From Apodemus sylvaticus (taxonomy: Eukaryota > Chordata > Mammalia > Rodentia > Muridae): DNA of 64,000 bases. The first letter of the stretch is position 1, and each line of letters opens with the position of its first letter. The stretch covers positions 28,104,086-28,168,085 of the forward strand of contig NC_067481.1 in NCBI RefSeq assembly GCF_947179515.1, given 5' to 3'. This document shows positions 47,109-60,700 of this stretch, piece by piece. Position numbers and translations under genes: made by a program. The notes beneath the pieces were generated by a model. It was given only the letters and a program-made list of their open reading frames with translations. It searched no databases and was not told the DNA's origin.

Positions 47109-47172
<64 letters not shown>

Positions 47173-48289
47173 AGATAGGCCCAGGAACTAGAAGAGTGGA
47201 GAGGGGGTAGAGAGAGAGCAGTCTGGAGTCCGTACTCTCTCCTCCCTTGTTAAATAGCACCGTCAGGAAAAAAAAAATTCACACACGTTCCTATCCATTA
47301 AAAAAAAAAAAAGAATAAAAAAATACTTTGAACAAAAGGAACATTTGCTGGCCTAGGGAACATGTCGGCTTTTATAGCACCAGAAATTCCTCCCCACCCC
47401 ACCCCTTCACAGAGATGTAGCACCTTTGATGCCAAACTGGGCGCGCTGCCACCCTGCCCCCAGCCCCGCCCCCACACAGTTGCCCCGGTGACACACAAAG
47501 ACAAGAACGAGGTAGTCTTTCAGCAACACAATTACACAAGGAACAGAACAGTCTCTCCCACCCAGTCTGCACAAGCATGTCCGATGTTTCCAGTCTGCTG
47601 TGACCCTGCCTGGCTCCAAACCCCTGTGAGGGGCAGGTGGCTCCCCCCAGCACGGGCCCTCAGAATCAAAGTGAGGGGTTGGTCGCAGAGGCCATGGAGA
47701 TGCCAGATAGTTAGGTTCCTTCAATGGTCCAAGAACCCCATGTCCCGGCAGGATTTGAGGGTGCTGGGTAGGGAAGAAGGCTGGGGGTTGGGGAGCTGGT
47801 GGGACATGACAGTATTGCCTTTGCTTGCTGGGCAGACAATGCATTATTTCCTGTGTCTTTGGGGAGACTTAAATTTGGGGAGCAATGGAGGAGAGGCCCC
47901 AAGAGGGGGTGGAGAAAGGAACAGGAAAGGCAGCATCTGGGGTATCATTAGCCCAGTGGGCAGAAAGGGACTTATACCCACATAGGTCTTCAAGCAAGAG
48001 GACCAAGCTTCCTTTTTTTAAAAAGTTATTTATTTATTCTTTTTTTTTTTTTTCTTTTTGGTAAGGTTGAATGCACTTTTGGTTTTTGGTCACGTTCAGT
48101 TGGTCAAAGATAAAAACTAAGTTTGAGAGATGAATGCAAAGGAAAAAAAAATGTTTTCCAAAGTCCATGTGAAACTGTCTCCCATTTTTTGGCTTTTGGG
48201 GGGGAAATTGAGTTTGGGTTGTTCATCTGTTTCCAGGGTTGGGGGAAAGTGGGCTGGGTGGGAGGGAACCGGATTGGAGTGGAGGGAGT
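46885..48289 (-). other. Col1a1: Col1a1 3' UTR with two poly(A) signals
   Basis: The 1.4-kb 3' UTR after the stop at 48290. Proximal overlapping AATAAA hexamers lie at 48038-48029, about 250 nt past the stop; a distal AATAAA lies at 46908-46903. Two-site use matches the two Col1a1 mRNA sizes known in mammals. A (GA)n repeat at 47111-47170 (UC repeat in RNA) lies between them. Cleavage positions are inferred. Confidence 0.85.
47111..47170 (+). repeat. (GA)n microsatellite in Col1a1 3' UTR
   Basis: Thirty uninterrupted GA units on the plus strand, read as UC in the long Col1a1 mRNA form. Confidence 0.95.
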
Positions 48290-49631
48290 TTACACGAAGC
48301 AGGCAGGGCCAATGTCTATTCCGAATTCCTGGTCTGGGGCACCAATGTCCAAAGGAGCCACATCGATGATGGGCAGGCGGGAGGTCTTGGTGGTTTTGTA
48401 TTCGATGACTGTCTTGCCCCAAGCTCCGGTGTGACTCTGGTGTGAATGGAGACAGCGGGAGAGGGTCATTACCGAGGGCGGGGGATGGAGTGAGGCTTAC
48501 TCTGCCCTGCCAGACAGCTAAAGCAGACGCCCAAAGGGGCAGGTAGGAAGGACCCCGTCTGGGGGACTCACCGTGCAGCCATCCACCAGGGTGCTGTAGG
48601 TGAAGCGGCTGTTGCCCTCGCCCCTGAGCTCGATCTCGTTGGAGCCCTGGAGGAGCAGGGACTTCTTGAGGTTGCCAGTCTGTTGGTCCATGTAGGCTAC
48701 GCTGTTCTTGCAGTGGTAGGTGATGTTCTGGGAGGCCTCGGTGGACATCAGGCGCAGGAAGGTCAGCTGGATAGCGACATCGGCGGGGTCGGAGCCCTCG
48801 CTTCCATACTCGAACTGCATGGGCCAGAGAGAGGGGAGACTTGATTGATCACGTGGACCTTCTAATCCCTGGCTTTCCTACCCAGGAAGCCTGTATCCTA
48901 GATCTGAATCTGTCCTTCCACTAAGCAGATATTAAATCCACTCCACTTCCTATGCTTTCTGGACACCGTAACCCACCTCCTCTACGGTGGCTCTGGGGTT
49001 CAGCTCACGTCATACCTGGAATCCATCGGTCATGCTCTCTCCAAACCAGACATGCTTCTTTTCCTTGGGGTTCGGGCTGATGTACCAGTTCTTCTGAGGC
49101 ACAGAGGGCTGAGTGGGGAACACACAGGTCTGACCTGTCTCCATGTTGCAGTAGACCTTGATGGCGTCCAGGTTGCAGCCTTGGTTAGGGTCGATCCAGT
49201 ACTCTCCTGAAGTGGGCAGAGCAATTTGGAGTCAGGAGATGTAGGCAGCCAGCGCCATATGGAAGTGGGATGCATAAAAACATGGGGGAAGCAGCAATGG
49301 TGGGCGGAAGAGGGTGGGGGAGGGGAGGCGGCTGGGGTTGGTTCTTACCGCTCTTCCAGTCAGAGTGGCACATCTTGAGGTCTCGGCATGTGCGGGCGGG
49401 GTTCTTGCGGCTGCCTTCGGGGCTGCGGATGTTCTCAATCTGCTGGCTCAGGCTCTTGAGGGTGGTGTCCACCTCAAGGTCACGGTCACGGACGACATTG
49501 GCATCATCGGCCCGGTAGTAGCGGCCACCATCATGAGCCTTCTCCTGAGGTGGCTGAGGCAGGAAGCTGAAATCATAACCACCGCTGGGAGGACCAGGAG
49601 GGCCAGGGGGTCCAGGAGGGCCGGGGGGACC
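48290..49631 (-). CDS. Col1a1: Col1a1 exons 48-51 (C-telopeptide and C-propeptide)
   Basis: Exons 49631-49349 (283 bp), 49206-49016 (191), 48814-48572 (243) and 48436-48290 (147), all canonical sizes. Exon 48 finishes the helix with five GPP triplets, then the telopeptide [20 protein letters not shown] and the BMP1 cleavage site [11 protein letters not shown]. The C-propeptide drives chain selection and trimerisation; it keeps the cysteine pattern ([38 protein letters not shown]) and the N-glycosylation sequon in ASQNITYHC. Stop TAA at 48292-48290. Confidence 0.97.
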
Positions 49632-52600
49632 CTGCGGAGAGAAAGGAAATGAAGGTTTATTGGTATTCAAGTCTTCTTCGGGGAGGGTCATGAGGCAGAG
49701 GAGGTGGGGCTACGTACAGCAGGACCGCTGTCACCAGTGCGACCTCGAGGACCAGGGGGCCCAATGGGCCCAGGGAGACCGTTGAGTCCATCTTTGCCAG
49801 GAGAGCCAGCAGAGCCAGGGGGACCCTGGGGTTAGAGAGATGGTTAGAAAAAGCGGCCAGAAACTCAAGGCATCCCCAACTCTGGCTCAGAAACATTCTC
49901 CCCCTCCCCCACTGCTGGCTCCGCCCCATCTCTGCTTCCATCTCAAAGGGTTCCCTCAACTAGTTCCTAGGCTAGGCTGGTAAGGAGCAGGGATGGGAAG
50001 TCAAAGGCTCTGTAGGATCAAGATTCTTTCTCTCCCCACCCCCTGTCTGGTCTCTGAACTCTTCTCTGGAGAACAGAGAGATACCTGAAAGTAACCAAGA
50101 CAGGGAGGGACCCAGGAAGAAGTAATAGAAGGTGTAACTTACCCGGGGACCTGCAGGACCAGAGGCTCCAGAGGGACCTTGTTCACCAGGAGAACCCTGA
50201 AGAACAGAGAAAAGCAGTTCAGGGGTAGTGGAGGTTACATGTCTCCTCATTCTAGAATTCCAGACCACTCCCGAAATCCTTCTTTGAGCACTGCCCCTCA
50301 CCCTCACGAGGAAGGAATCAGAATGTCTCTCTAGAGTAGACACTGGGGCCAAATGTTCCCCTCCTGCTATGTAGTTTGTACCAGGAGATGGTGGGAAAGG
50401 CCCGATGGTGGCCAGGGCCTGGGAAGCTGAGTATACTCACAGGAGAGCCAGGAGGACCCTGGAGACCAGAGAAGCCACGATGACCCTTTATGCCTCTGTC
50501 ACCTTGTTCGCCTGTCTCACCCTTGTCACCACGGGGGCCTTGGGGTCCCTAAAAGAGAGGAGGATATAGGCTGTCAGGTGCAAGTTCACACTGAGTGTTG
50601 AGTAGAACTCTGTTTATCTGGGCCAGTGTTCAGAGGGCATGAGGTGGGCACAGGACACTTACAGCAGGGCCACGGGCACCGGCAGGGCCAATGGGACCAG
50701 CAGGACCAGCAGGACCCTGGAGAGAAAATAGTGTGTTAGATCGTGACTTGGGGAACCCAAGGCTGAGGGCTGCAGGGTGAGCCTTCCCCTTGGCTAGACT
50801 CCTCCTAACCCACATCTCTTCTGCTGTGGCCGTCTCTCCTGAGTCTCAATTAAACCTCCCCAGGGCCAAGCTTTATGTGATAAGCTGGATAAGTCCTGCC
50901 TAGATGAAGGCCAAGTTAGGCCTGTTTTTCCAGGGAGGCTAAGGGCCCAGACACATCCCAAGACCCTCTTCTTCCCCAGCCTGAGCGAGGCAATTCATCC
51001 TTTTCCAGGCCTTTCTACACCTGAAGAAGTGTCCTGATCTGAACTCAGCAACTTACAGTTTCACCACGATCGCCACTCTTGCCAGCAGGGCCAACGGGGC
51101 CGGGAGCACCAGGAGCACCAGGGGCACCAGGGGGGCCAGCGGGGCCAGTCTCACCACGGTCACCCTGGGAACAGAGGGTAGTGGTCATAAGGTCAGCCTC
51201 AGATGAAGTGTCCAGTCTGGGGAGAAGCCTGGGGCAAAGCAGAGTCCAGCCCAATGTGTGGCATGATTTCGTACCTTGGCACCGGGAGCGCCATCTCTTC
51301 CAGGGGAGCCTTCAGCACCAGGGGATCCCTGTAGAGGGAGGGCGAAGAATGAGAGTCCACTCCAGAGGAGAGGTCAGGTGTAGGACAAGTGGTGTCCTAG
51401 GAGGTGGAGGCTGCTTACCTCACGTCCAGATTCACCAGGGGGACCAGCCAATCCAGGGGGGCCCATGGGGCCAGGGGGACCGCGCTCACCACTTGATCCA
51501 GAAGGACCTTGTTTGCCGGGTTCACCCTAAAGAACAGTAAGGTTGGAGGTCAGATGTGGTGGCTCAAGCCATGGGGCCTTTTTGGTTTTCAATACAGGGT
51601 TTCTCTGTGTAGCCTTGGTTGTCCTGGCACTCGCTCTGTAGACCAGGCTGGTCTTGAACTCAGGGATTCTCCTGCCTCTGCCTCCTCGGTGTTAGGATTC
51701 AAGGTGTTTGTCACTACCACCACTTCTGGTCTTCCATGAGAGCATTCCTATCACATTTTCTCTCTTTGTCGCCACCATTGCTACCCTGTCCCTTCTAGTA
51801 ACCAAGTCCTAGGACGATTCTTCTTAGAGACCCCAAGATGAAGGAACACTCACAGAGGGGCCAGGAAGACCAGGGAAGCCTCTTTCTCCTCTCTGACCAG
51901 GAAGACCAACCACACCACGTTGTCCAGCAATACCCTGAGGTCCAGGGGTACCAGGAGAGCCCTGTGGGAGGCAGACAGGGGTGAGAAAGACTCATGGTAA
52001 CATAGGAAACATACACAACTCTGGAGCTTTCCAGAAATACAGATATCTGAGGTAGCACTTACAGCAGGTCCATCAGCACCAGGAGATCCTTTCTCACCAG
52101 CAGGGCCAGGGGGACCCGGGGGACCAACTTCACCAGGACGTCCAGCGGGACCAGTCTCACCACGGGGACCTTTGCCCCCTTCTTTGCCAACGGGACCAGG
52201 AGGGCCAGGTGGTCCAGCATTTCCCTAGATGGGCACAAGAGGGACTGTCAGAGTCCAGGCTTCCAAAGCATCACAGTGGCATGCCCCAGGCAGGCCTGCT
52301 GTTCTGACAGTGCGTGTCTCACCCCATCCCTATTCCAGAACCACAGATACTCACAGAGGGACCAGGGGGACCAACACGACCAGCAGCACCAGGGAAACCA
52401 GTAGCACCCTGGTAGGAGAGAACATTGGGTGGTCAGAAGTGAGGTCACTTGTTACCTGGCTTCATCTCCTCCAGCCCCTGCCTTTGGGGATTCGTGACAG
52501 AGATGCGGTTAGTACTCACAGGGGGACCAGCAGCACCACGAGAACCTTTGGGTCCAGGAGCACCAACGTTACCCTGTAAGAGAGTGTGGAGGTATGAGAC

Positions 52601-54672
52601 CCAGGCTAGCCCCAAGTCCAAGGCTACCAAAGCTTACAGTGCAGAAGATGCAATACTTACAATGGGGCCGGGGGGTCCAGCAGGACCAGCGGGGCCAGGA
52701 GGACCAGCGTCACCTTTTACACCAGTATCACCAGGTTCACCTTTTGCACCAGGTTGGCCATCAGCACCCTAGGCAGGGGGGGAGAATGGAGAGTAGAGGA
52801 AGTGGATGAGGCAGCCTGGGAGCAGGGGGGCCTCTGGGATAGAGGAGGGGCCACAGGTAGGGACTTGGAGATGCAGAGACACTCAGAGGCAACCAGTACC
52901 TCCCCACCCTTCTCCTCTGACTCAGGGTAACACTTCTGTCCTCATTCAGTCACCCAAAATCTCATGTCTCATGTCTCAGCTGGGGACAGAAAATGAAGAG
53001 GGTCTTGATACTCACAGGGGGGCCGGCGAAGCCAGCAGGGCCAGGGGGGCCAGCCTCACCACGGTCTCCCTAGAAGAAGAAGAACACTTTGGAGAGATGT
53101 CTCAACATTAGTGAAGGAGAGGAACAGATGGAGTGAAGGGAAGGGGCTGGGGTAGGGTAAGAAAGCAGGGAGGAGGGAGGGGCCAAGCAGAGATCTTATC
53201 AGGGTCTTCTGTACTTACGGGAGCACCACGGGCTCCGGTGGGGCCGGGAGGACCACTGGGGCCAGTTTCACCCTGTGAGGGAGAGACAGGAACTCTAAAC
53301 TCTCCTGGGAGATGAACCAGTGACACATTGCCTCCCTCCTGGTCCCTTCAATTTGCTGGGTCACCAGCTTCATATGGCTGGACCTGTCTTCCCTGCAGCC
53401 GAGGCTACGTGTTAAGAAATAAGGTAGAGAGGCAGTCACTAACCTTGTCACCAGGAGCACCAGCAGGGCCGGGAGGACCAATGGGACCAGTCAAACCACG
53501 GACGCCATCTTTGCCAGGAGTACCATCAGCACCTTTGGGACCAGCATCACCCTAAAAACAGGGGGAAAAAAATCTGAGACTTCCAGATTGGGGCCAGGAG
53601 TTGAGCTACAGTATTTTGCAGATGTATCTAAGAGGCCCAGCCAAGGACACAACAGTTTTTTCAGGGGTTAAAGGTGCCTACTTGGGGATACAAGTGGAAC
53701 CTGGGTTAAGAGGTCCCTGAATGAGTGATAAATAAAGGAACCTCCATCAGGGAGATGCCCCAACTTTTATGCCCATGGTAACACATCAGAAGGGCCTGAA
53801 TCACAGGTATTAAATTAAACAGCAAAGCAAGGAGATGAGGACCACCAAGGGACCATGGGAAGGGAAGGGTGACTTACTCTGTCACCCTTAGGACCTGGAA
53901 GACCAGCTGCACCACGTTCACCAGGCATTCCCTGAAGACCGGGGGCACCCTGGCTACCGGGAGCTCCGGGGGCACCAGTATCACCCTGTTTAATAAACAA
54001 GATTAGTGAGTCCCAGAAAATTCTCAGAGCCATGAGCTCACTTAGGATGCCTTCTGTGTGGATCCCAGATGACAGGTCCTAACCAGAAGGACAAACTCAC
54101 AGACCTAACCTTGGGACCCCCACCCCCACTCTGGTCTTGTCCCCAAGCCCTATGGTCTGGGTCACAGCCATCACTGCCTTTCCACAATGCCCTTACCTTG
54201 GCACCGTCGTTGCCAGGGGCACCATTGTTTCCTCGGGGACCAGCAGGACCTGGGGGACCTTGTACACCACGCTCACCAGGGAAACCTCTCTCGCCCTAGG
54301 AAGGAAGGAGAGGACACATGATGCTCTGACAGGACCAAGCTCGGGACATCATAAGGGAAGTGGCACGTAAGGGAAGTGGCACGTAAGGGAAGTGGCACGA
54401 GAGGGCTCACTTACTCTTGCACCAGAGGGTCCAGGGGCACCAAGATCTCCAGGAACACCCTGAGGGTAGAAAGAGGAACAACAGTGAACCTAACCTCCCT
54501 CTGAGAAAGAGCCTCTGCCCCTCTTCCTAGGAACTGGTCCTCGGAGCCTAGAGTCATATATTCTCTGTTTAGAACTGAAATTCCTCATTACAATGAGGGT
54601 GGTGGGGGAAGGCTTGAGGTAATGCCAGAGTTATTCCAGGAGTGTTTATAAAGAAGTCACCTTGCCTAGAAG

Positions 54673-54717
<45 letters not shown>

Positions 54718-57700
54718 CAGATCATATGTAGTGAGTGTCCTCACACTTTTGGTACATCCAAAGTCTCCCCCGCCCCCTGCCATATTTAATCCCTATCCCT
54801 CTAGCTGGTGGTTTCCTGATCAGTTACTGAGGGTGGGTGGACTTTTTCTTTGTATTTCTTGCATGTGCCACCTTCTGGTCAGCTGCTAGCTCTTACCTGT
54901 TCACCAGGCTTGCCCGCTTCACCAGGAGGACCAGCAGGACCAGGAAGACCCTGTAAGGTGGAGGGGAGAAGAGGAAGGATTTAGAATCTTTAACAGTTAA
55001 CAAAGGAGCATTCTGCACTCTTCCCTACAAACCTAAGTCATGAAGCCTTACCTGGAATCCAGGGGAGCCAGCGGGGCCTTGTTCGCCTCTCTCACCAGCA
55101 GGACCCTGTCGTGGAGAAGACGCTGTGGTCATGAACAGTCGAGGGAGGAGGGAGGCGAGGTCCCACCTTCCCTGCTCCCCCACGCTTGCAGACAGGGATA
55201 CTTACAGCAGGGCCAGGGGCTCCCTGAGCTCCAGCTTCTCCATCTTTGCCAGGAGGACCCTGTGGGGAGAAGGTGACACATTCAGTGTGGCAGATGGCAG
55301 CAGCAGGTAGGGCCTGGACCTCTGAGACCCAGCAGAGCACAGTAGTGACTGCCAATGTTCTCACAGTGGGTGCAGACTCCCACCGTGTGAGGAAGGTGCG
55401 TGTCACAGGCAGGGGCAGAAAGGTGACAGAGACTCAAAAGACAGAGATACTTACGACAGCACCAGGGGGTCCAGGGATACCTCGCTCTCCAGCCTTTCCA
55501 GGTTCTCCCTGTGTAGAAAGAGAGGCAAGACTGAGGGTCACAAGTTGAGACTCATTACAGTCAACGACCTCTCATAGTGAGCGTTCCCAGGGGGCTTTCT
55601 GTTCAAGAAGACCGTGCGAGGCTGACAAGTGTCAGGGTCTAGGGAAGGTCTTGCTGGTTTCTAGTGCGTGGCTTCTCTTCCGGCACCCAAAGCAGACACC
55701 CGAGGCTCCTTTCTGGTCACTCTTTCCCTTTCCTTCTCCTTGACACACCTTTAGTGACTGGAACTGCTAATGGCTGGGTGCAACTATCACATAAAGGGAC
55801 CATCTTAGCTGTGTGTTCAGGGAAGTCTGCCTAGCAACAATTCTTATTTATCAAGGACAAAACGATGATCACGGAGCCAACGGCCTCTTATTTTCACTAA
55901 TGGGTCCAGAGAGGGTCAGTAAAGGGCCTGGGGTCACACAGCACATCAGATGAGTTAGCAGGCCTATTCCTGGTTCCACAGTGTTCCTCATTGAATACTC
56001 ACAGCGGTACCCTTAGGTCCAGGGAATCCCATCACACCAGCCTGGCCACGGGCTCCGGGAGGACCTGCGGGTCCAGGGCGACCATCCTGACCAGCGGGAC
56101 CCTGAGCATGGGAGGCACAAGAGTTGTGGTAAGGATTAGGGTAGGCACACAGGAGGGTAGGGGTGAGGTGTGAGAGAACCTGCATACTCACAGGGGGGCC
56201 GGTTTTGCCATCAGGACCAGGGCTGCCAGGACTGCCAGTGAGACCCTAGGGAGAGGCAGAGGAACATGGATGAGGGCAAGAGGAGGGGGATGACGAGAGG
56301 AGGGGGATGGGAAGGGGAGTCTGGAGCACCAGCTGCAGGCTGCTCTAAGTTCCACACAGGACAGAGGGTCTTCTCACCTTGGCACCAGGGAGACCGGCTT
56401 CACCGGGGCGACCGGCTTCACCGGGAGAACCTTTGGGACCAGCAGGGCCAGGAGCACCACGTTCGCCAGCAGGACCCTAAGTGGAGAGAAGTCACAGACA
56501 CATCAGGGTCACAGCCTTGGCCTCATTAGCATGGGCTAGCCTCTTCTTCACGCTGGAAGAGGGTCTGGGACTTTGAGGGGGATTCGTGGGGATGCTAAAG
56601 AGAGGTCAAACAAGAGGAGGAGGGAGACACAGTCATGGGTGCAGGCGGGAGGGAGCATGGTTTCAGACATGAGTGCAGGTCGAGGGAAGCAGTACTGTCA
56701 GGGAGGTGATGTCAGACAGCTGGGGACTCAGCATCTCTGCCAGGAAGAGAGATTACCTTGGGGCCAGCAACACCATCAGCACCAGGGAAACCACGGCTAC
56801 CAGGTCCACCCTGCAGGGAGAAGAAGAAAAAAGGCCAGTGAGCTCCATCACCACCACAGCACCGGGCAAGCACTAGGAGCAGAGAAGCAGAGACACGGGG
56901 GACACTTACACGTTCACCAGGAGGTCCGGGCAGGCCGCTAGGTCCAGGCTCACCACGGGCTCCTCGTTTTCCTTCTTCTCCAGCAGGGCCGGGGGGACCT
57001 TGAACTCCAGCAGGGCCCTGGAGTGGGCAGAGAGGGAGTGGCCTTGGTGAGGGGCACAAGTCCAGGAGCCTATGATGCTGGCCTCTAGCAACAGGGCTCC
57101 TGGGTATGAGATGGGGGGTGGGGGGGGTGGGGGAGTGGAGGGGGGTTCCCTTCCGCCCAGGAGTTCCCCTCTGAGGCTTCCAGGTTCTGGGGACTGAGGA
57201 GGAAAAGGGGTGATGTGCGACTTACGGGTTCGCCTTTGGCACCAGTGTCTCCTTTGTTGCCAGGAGCACCAGGTTCACCCTGTGTAGGGAGAGAAAGGGT
57301 AAGAATTGGAGTTGCGCTGTTGGCGCGCAAGTGTATGTTTCTCCAGAAGGGGGCGCACTGGAGTTAGTGCATGAGCCGGGCAAAAGGGAGAGAGAGTCTT
57401 ATACTTACGCTATTACCCTTGGGACCTGGAGCGCCGCTGGGGCCCTGGGGTCCAGAGGGGCCTCGGGCACCAGGGAAGCCAGGAGCACCAGCAATACCAG
57501 GAGCACCCTGCAGGAGTCAGGACAGACATTTTAGCCGTGGGGCAAGCGGTGCGGCAGGGGGGCATGGGGAAGAGGAGGGCTGCTAGAGACTTACATTGGC
57601 ACCTTTAGCACCAGGTTGTCCATCAGCACCGGGGTTTCCCTGTCACAAAGAGAAAGGAGGGTGAGTGACAGGCTAGACCTGTGATGCTGGCAAGTAGCAC

Positions 57701-60700
57701 AGGGGTCAGCAGCAGGGTGGACACTTACAGCAGGACCAGCAGCACCAGCAGGGCCAGGGGGTCCGGGCTCACCACGCACACCCTGGGGACCTTCAGAGCC
57801 TCGGGCTCCTTGGGGACCAGCTTCACCCTAGATTGGACGAAAGGACAAATCAGAATGGGGCACCCAGCATTACTTCCGGATGTAAGGTGTTGGAGGGCAG
57901 GAGGAGTAAGGACGAAGACTTTGAGAGCTAGGGAGGGGACCCCAGGATAAGGGTCTTGTGGGACGTGCTCTTGTCACTCTAGGCTTCCCTCATCTGGGGT
58001 GGCACCTAGCCCATGGCCTATGACAATCATGTTCAAAGAAAGAATGAGTCTCACCTTAGCACCGACTGCACCAGGGAAGCCAGGAGGGCCAGCGGGGCCG
58101 GTGGGACCCTGTGAGTAAAACGCAAATTTAGTTACAAGGTGGAGACTAAGATTTTAAGTTTCAGTGGTTGATGTCAGCCCCAAAGCTGACCCTGGGGCCT
58201 TACCCCACTCCCAAACTCAAAGTCAAGGCCATACTTACAGGGGGCCCGGCAGCACCAACAGCACCATCGTTACCACGAGCACCCTGCAAGAGAGAGAGGA
58301 AGCCCAATTACGTCACCAGAGCACTGGCCAGTTCCCTTAGTCCACGGGGAACCCCAACCAGAGCCCAGGGGGCATCCAAGGGGCCAGGAGTACTTACAGC
58401 AGTGCCAGGGGGTCCAGGGCGACCTCTCTCACCAGGCAGACCTCGGGGACCCTAATAACGGAACCAAGGGAGGTCAAGTGAGATGGAGACACCCTCTTTC
58501 GCAGCCTCCATGCACTCTTCACTCTACTCCTCCTTCCTGGAGCGCCCCCTATCGATCAAGCTGGTATACTCACCATCTGGCCAGGGGCTCCGTTTTCACC
58601 AGGACTGCCGGGCTCTCCCTAGGGACAGAGAACAGAGTGAAGTATTTATGGTAGGACTGTTGGGTAGCGGGTGGTTCGGGACCTCCTGACAGTATCTTAC
58701 CTTAGGACCAGCAGGACCAGCATCTCCTTTGGCACCATCCAAACCACTGAAACCCTTAATGAGGAAAAAGAGATGAAGTAAGACCCTGTGGGGGTTGGGG
58801 TGGAGTTTACCACTTTGACACCCATACAGACTTGACAATCACCGTTGGAAGATCTCCAGCCACTTCTCTGTCTCTGAGCTAAAGTAGATCCCAATTCACC
58901 TATCATCCAAGCCAGTCTCTTTATTGGGACTTCTTCCCCCACCAAAGGAAGTTCTTTCAGATGTCTAACCTATGACCTTTGAGACATCTGCAGCTACCAT
59001 CTAACATGATTGATGGAAGCTCTGATGGAAGAGGATGGAATGGTGACTTGGGACTTTGGGAGCGTCAGTGACTCCAAAGAGACTTACTCTGTGTCCCTTC
59101 ATTCCAGGGAGACCAGCTGTTCCAGGCAATCCGCGAGCACCCTGGAGAAGAAGACATAGGAGGACTTGGAAAGGTGTCAGAAGGAAGGGCTCTGTGAACG
59201 CTGCTCCTAAACGCATCTCCAGTGCCATAAGCCCTGGGCTCCCCCTCACACCCTGCTCACCTGAGGCCCAGGAGGTCCACGCTCACCAGGACGGCCAGGT
59301 TTGCCAGCTTCCCCCTGCAGAGAGAGAAGTCATCATTGTGGCAACACCTCCTCTACCTCCCCACACTGGGAAACAGTGGAAGGGCTCAGGGTTATTGGGG
59401 GTTACTGAAGGGTGGATTCGGTTTAGGGGACTAAATCTAACCTCTAACCTAAAACTCAGTTTAGATCTACAGTGGTGTATTCATTTCCACATCTGCTCAC
59501 CCAGAGTTCTTAAACCTGGGTTACTCCAAGGGATGGAGGGGGGGGAGGGTGCAGGTAGGGGTGGGGGTTCTGCCTCACTAAAACATTCTATTCAGTGGAA
59601 AGATCACCGCCAAGGGCCATCTTGAGTTCTCTTCCCCCTGGCTGTGAGACCCTGCTGGGAGGATTTCAGGATCCACATAGAGAAAGCCACAGGATTCGGA
59701 TAGTGTCCTCCCCAGGGGGTACTTACGTCATCTCCGTTCTTGCCAGGAGGGCCAGGGGGACCTCGGGGACCCATTGGACCCTAGAGGGGACAGGAGAGGC
59801 AGTTAGAACTCCAGGATGAGAGACAACAAGGAGGAAGACTGGAATGAGGAGGTGACAAGCCACCCCTCACTCAGTGTGGGTGACTCTCCACAGGAGAATT
59901 TGTAGAGAGAGAGAGAGGTGTGTTGGCATGGAGGACTAACTTACTGAAGCGCCAGGCTCGCCGGGTTCACCAGGGGGGCCTTGGAAACCTTGAGGACCCT
60001 GAAGAACACAAGAGAAGGGTAGGCTCAGAAAGACAGGTTCCTTCCAGGCTGTCTCCCTCTTACAAGAGATGTCTCCCAGCCTTCTCCCTCTTCCCCATCT
60101 TTCCCCCCATCAGCCCTTGCCCCAAATGATACATGAAGACCCTTCGATACGTACAGGGGCACCAGGGGGGCCAGGGAGACCACGAGGACCAGAAGGACCC
60201 TACAGAAGGAAAAAGAGGGGCTTGTGATATCTGTGAGGAAAAGCAGTGCGTCAGAGATCTGTTTCTACTTCTTCCTGTGGGGATCGCAGTTGTCTGTCCC
60301 GTGTCTTCTCTAGATCTGAAGTCCCAAAGGTGGCCTTTATGGCCCGAGCTCTCTGTCCGACCCCATCATTGGCCTTTTCTCTTCCAGCTTCCGAGCCTCT
60401 ATGCCCCACTGCTCCCCCTGGTGGCTCACCATGGGGCCAGGCACGGAAACGCCAGCTGATTTCTCATCATAGCCATAGGACATCTGGGAAGCAAAGTTCT
60501 AGAAAAACAAGAGAGAGTGTGTGAGAAATTGGACTCGGGGTGGTAAATTGAAAGCCAGGTGGCATTGGCGGTAATGGGACAAACCGACATAGGCTTCTGG
60601 AAGTAATTAACTAAAAGAGACAGCAATACAGCCTGTAAGATATTCCTGTACCAGACCCCTTGACTGAATGTAATCTAACCAGACAAATCCAAACTGCAGA

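Noticed and set aside
47362..47985. 207-codon plus-strand frame near the Col1a1 3' end
   Set aside because: Antisense to the Col1a1 3' UTR; no recognisable protein and no splice or promoter context.
49314..49652. Antisense frames across Col1a1 exons (here and through the helix region)
   Set aside because: The Gly-X-Y repeat gives regular GC-rich codons that leave antisense frames open; they mirror the real exons.
51509..51739. Possible extra exon in the intron between Col1a1 exons 40 and 41
   Set aside because: The open frame is a B1 SINE translation, and the flanking exons already join in phase.
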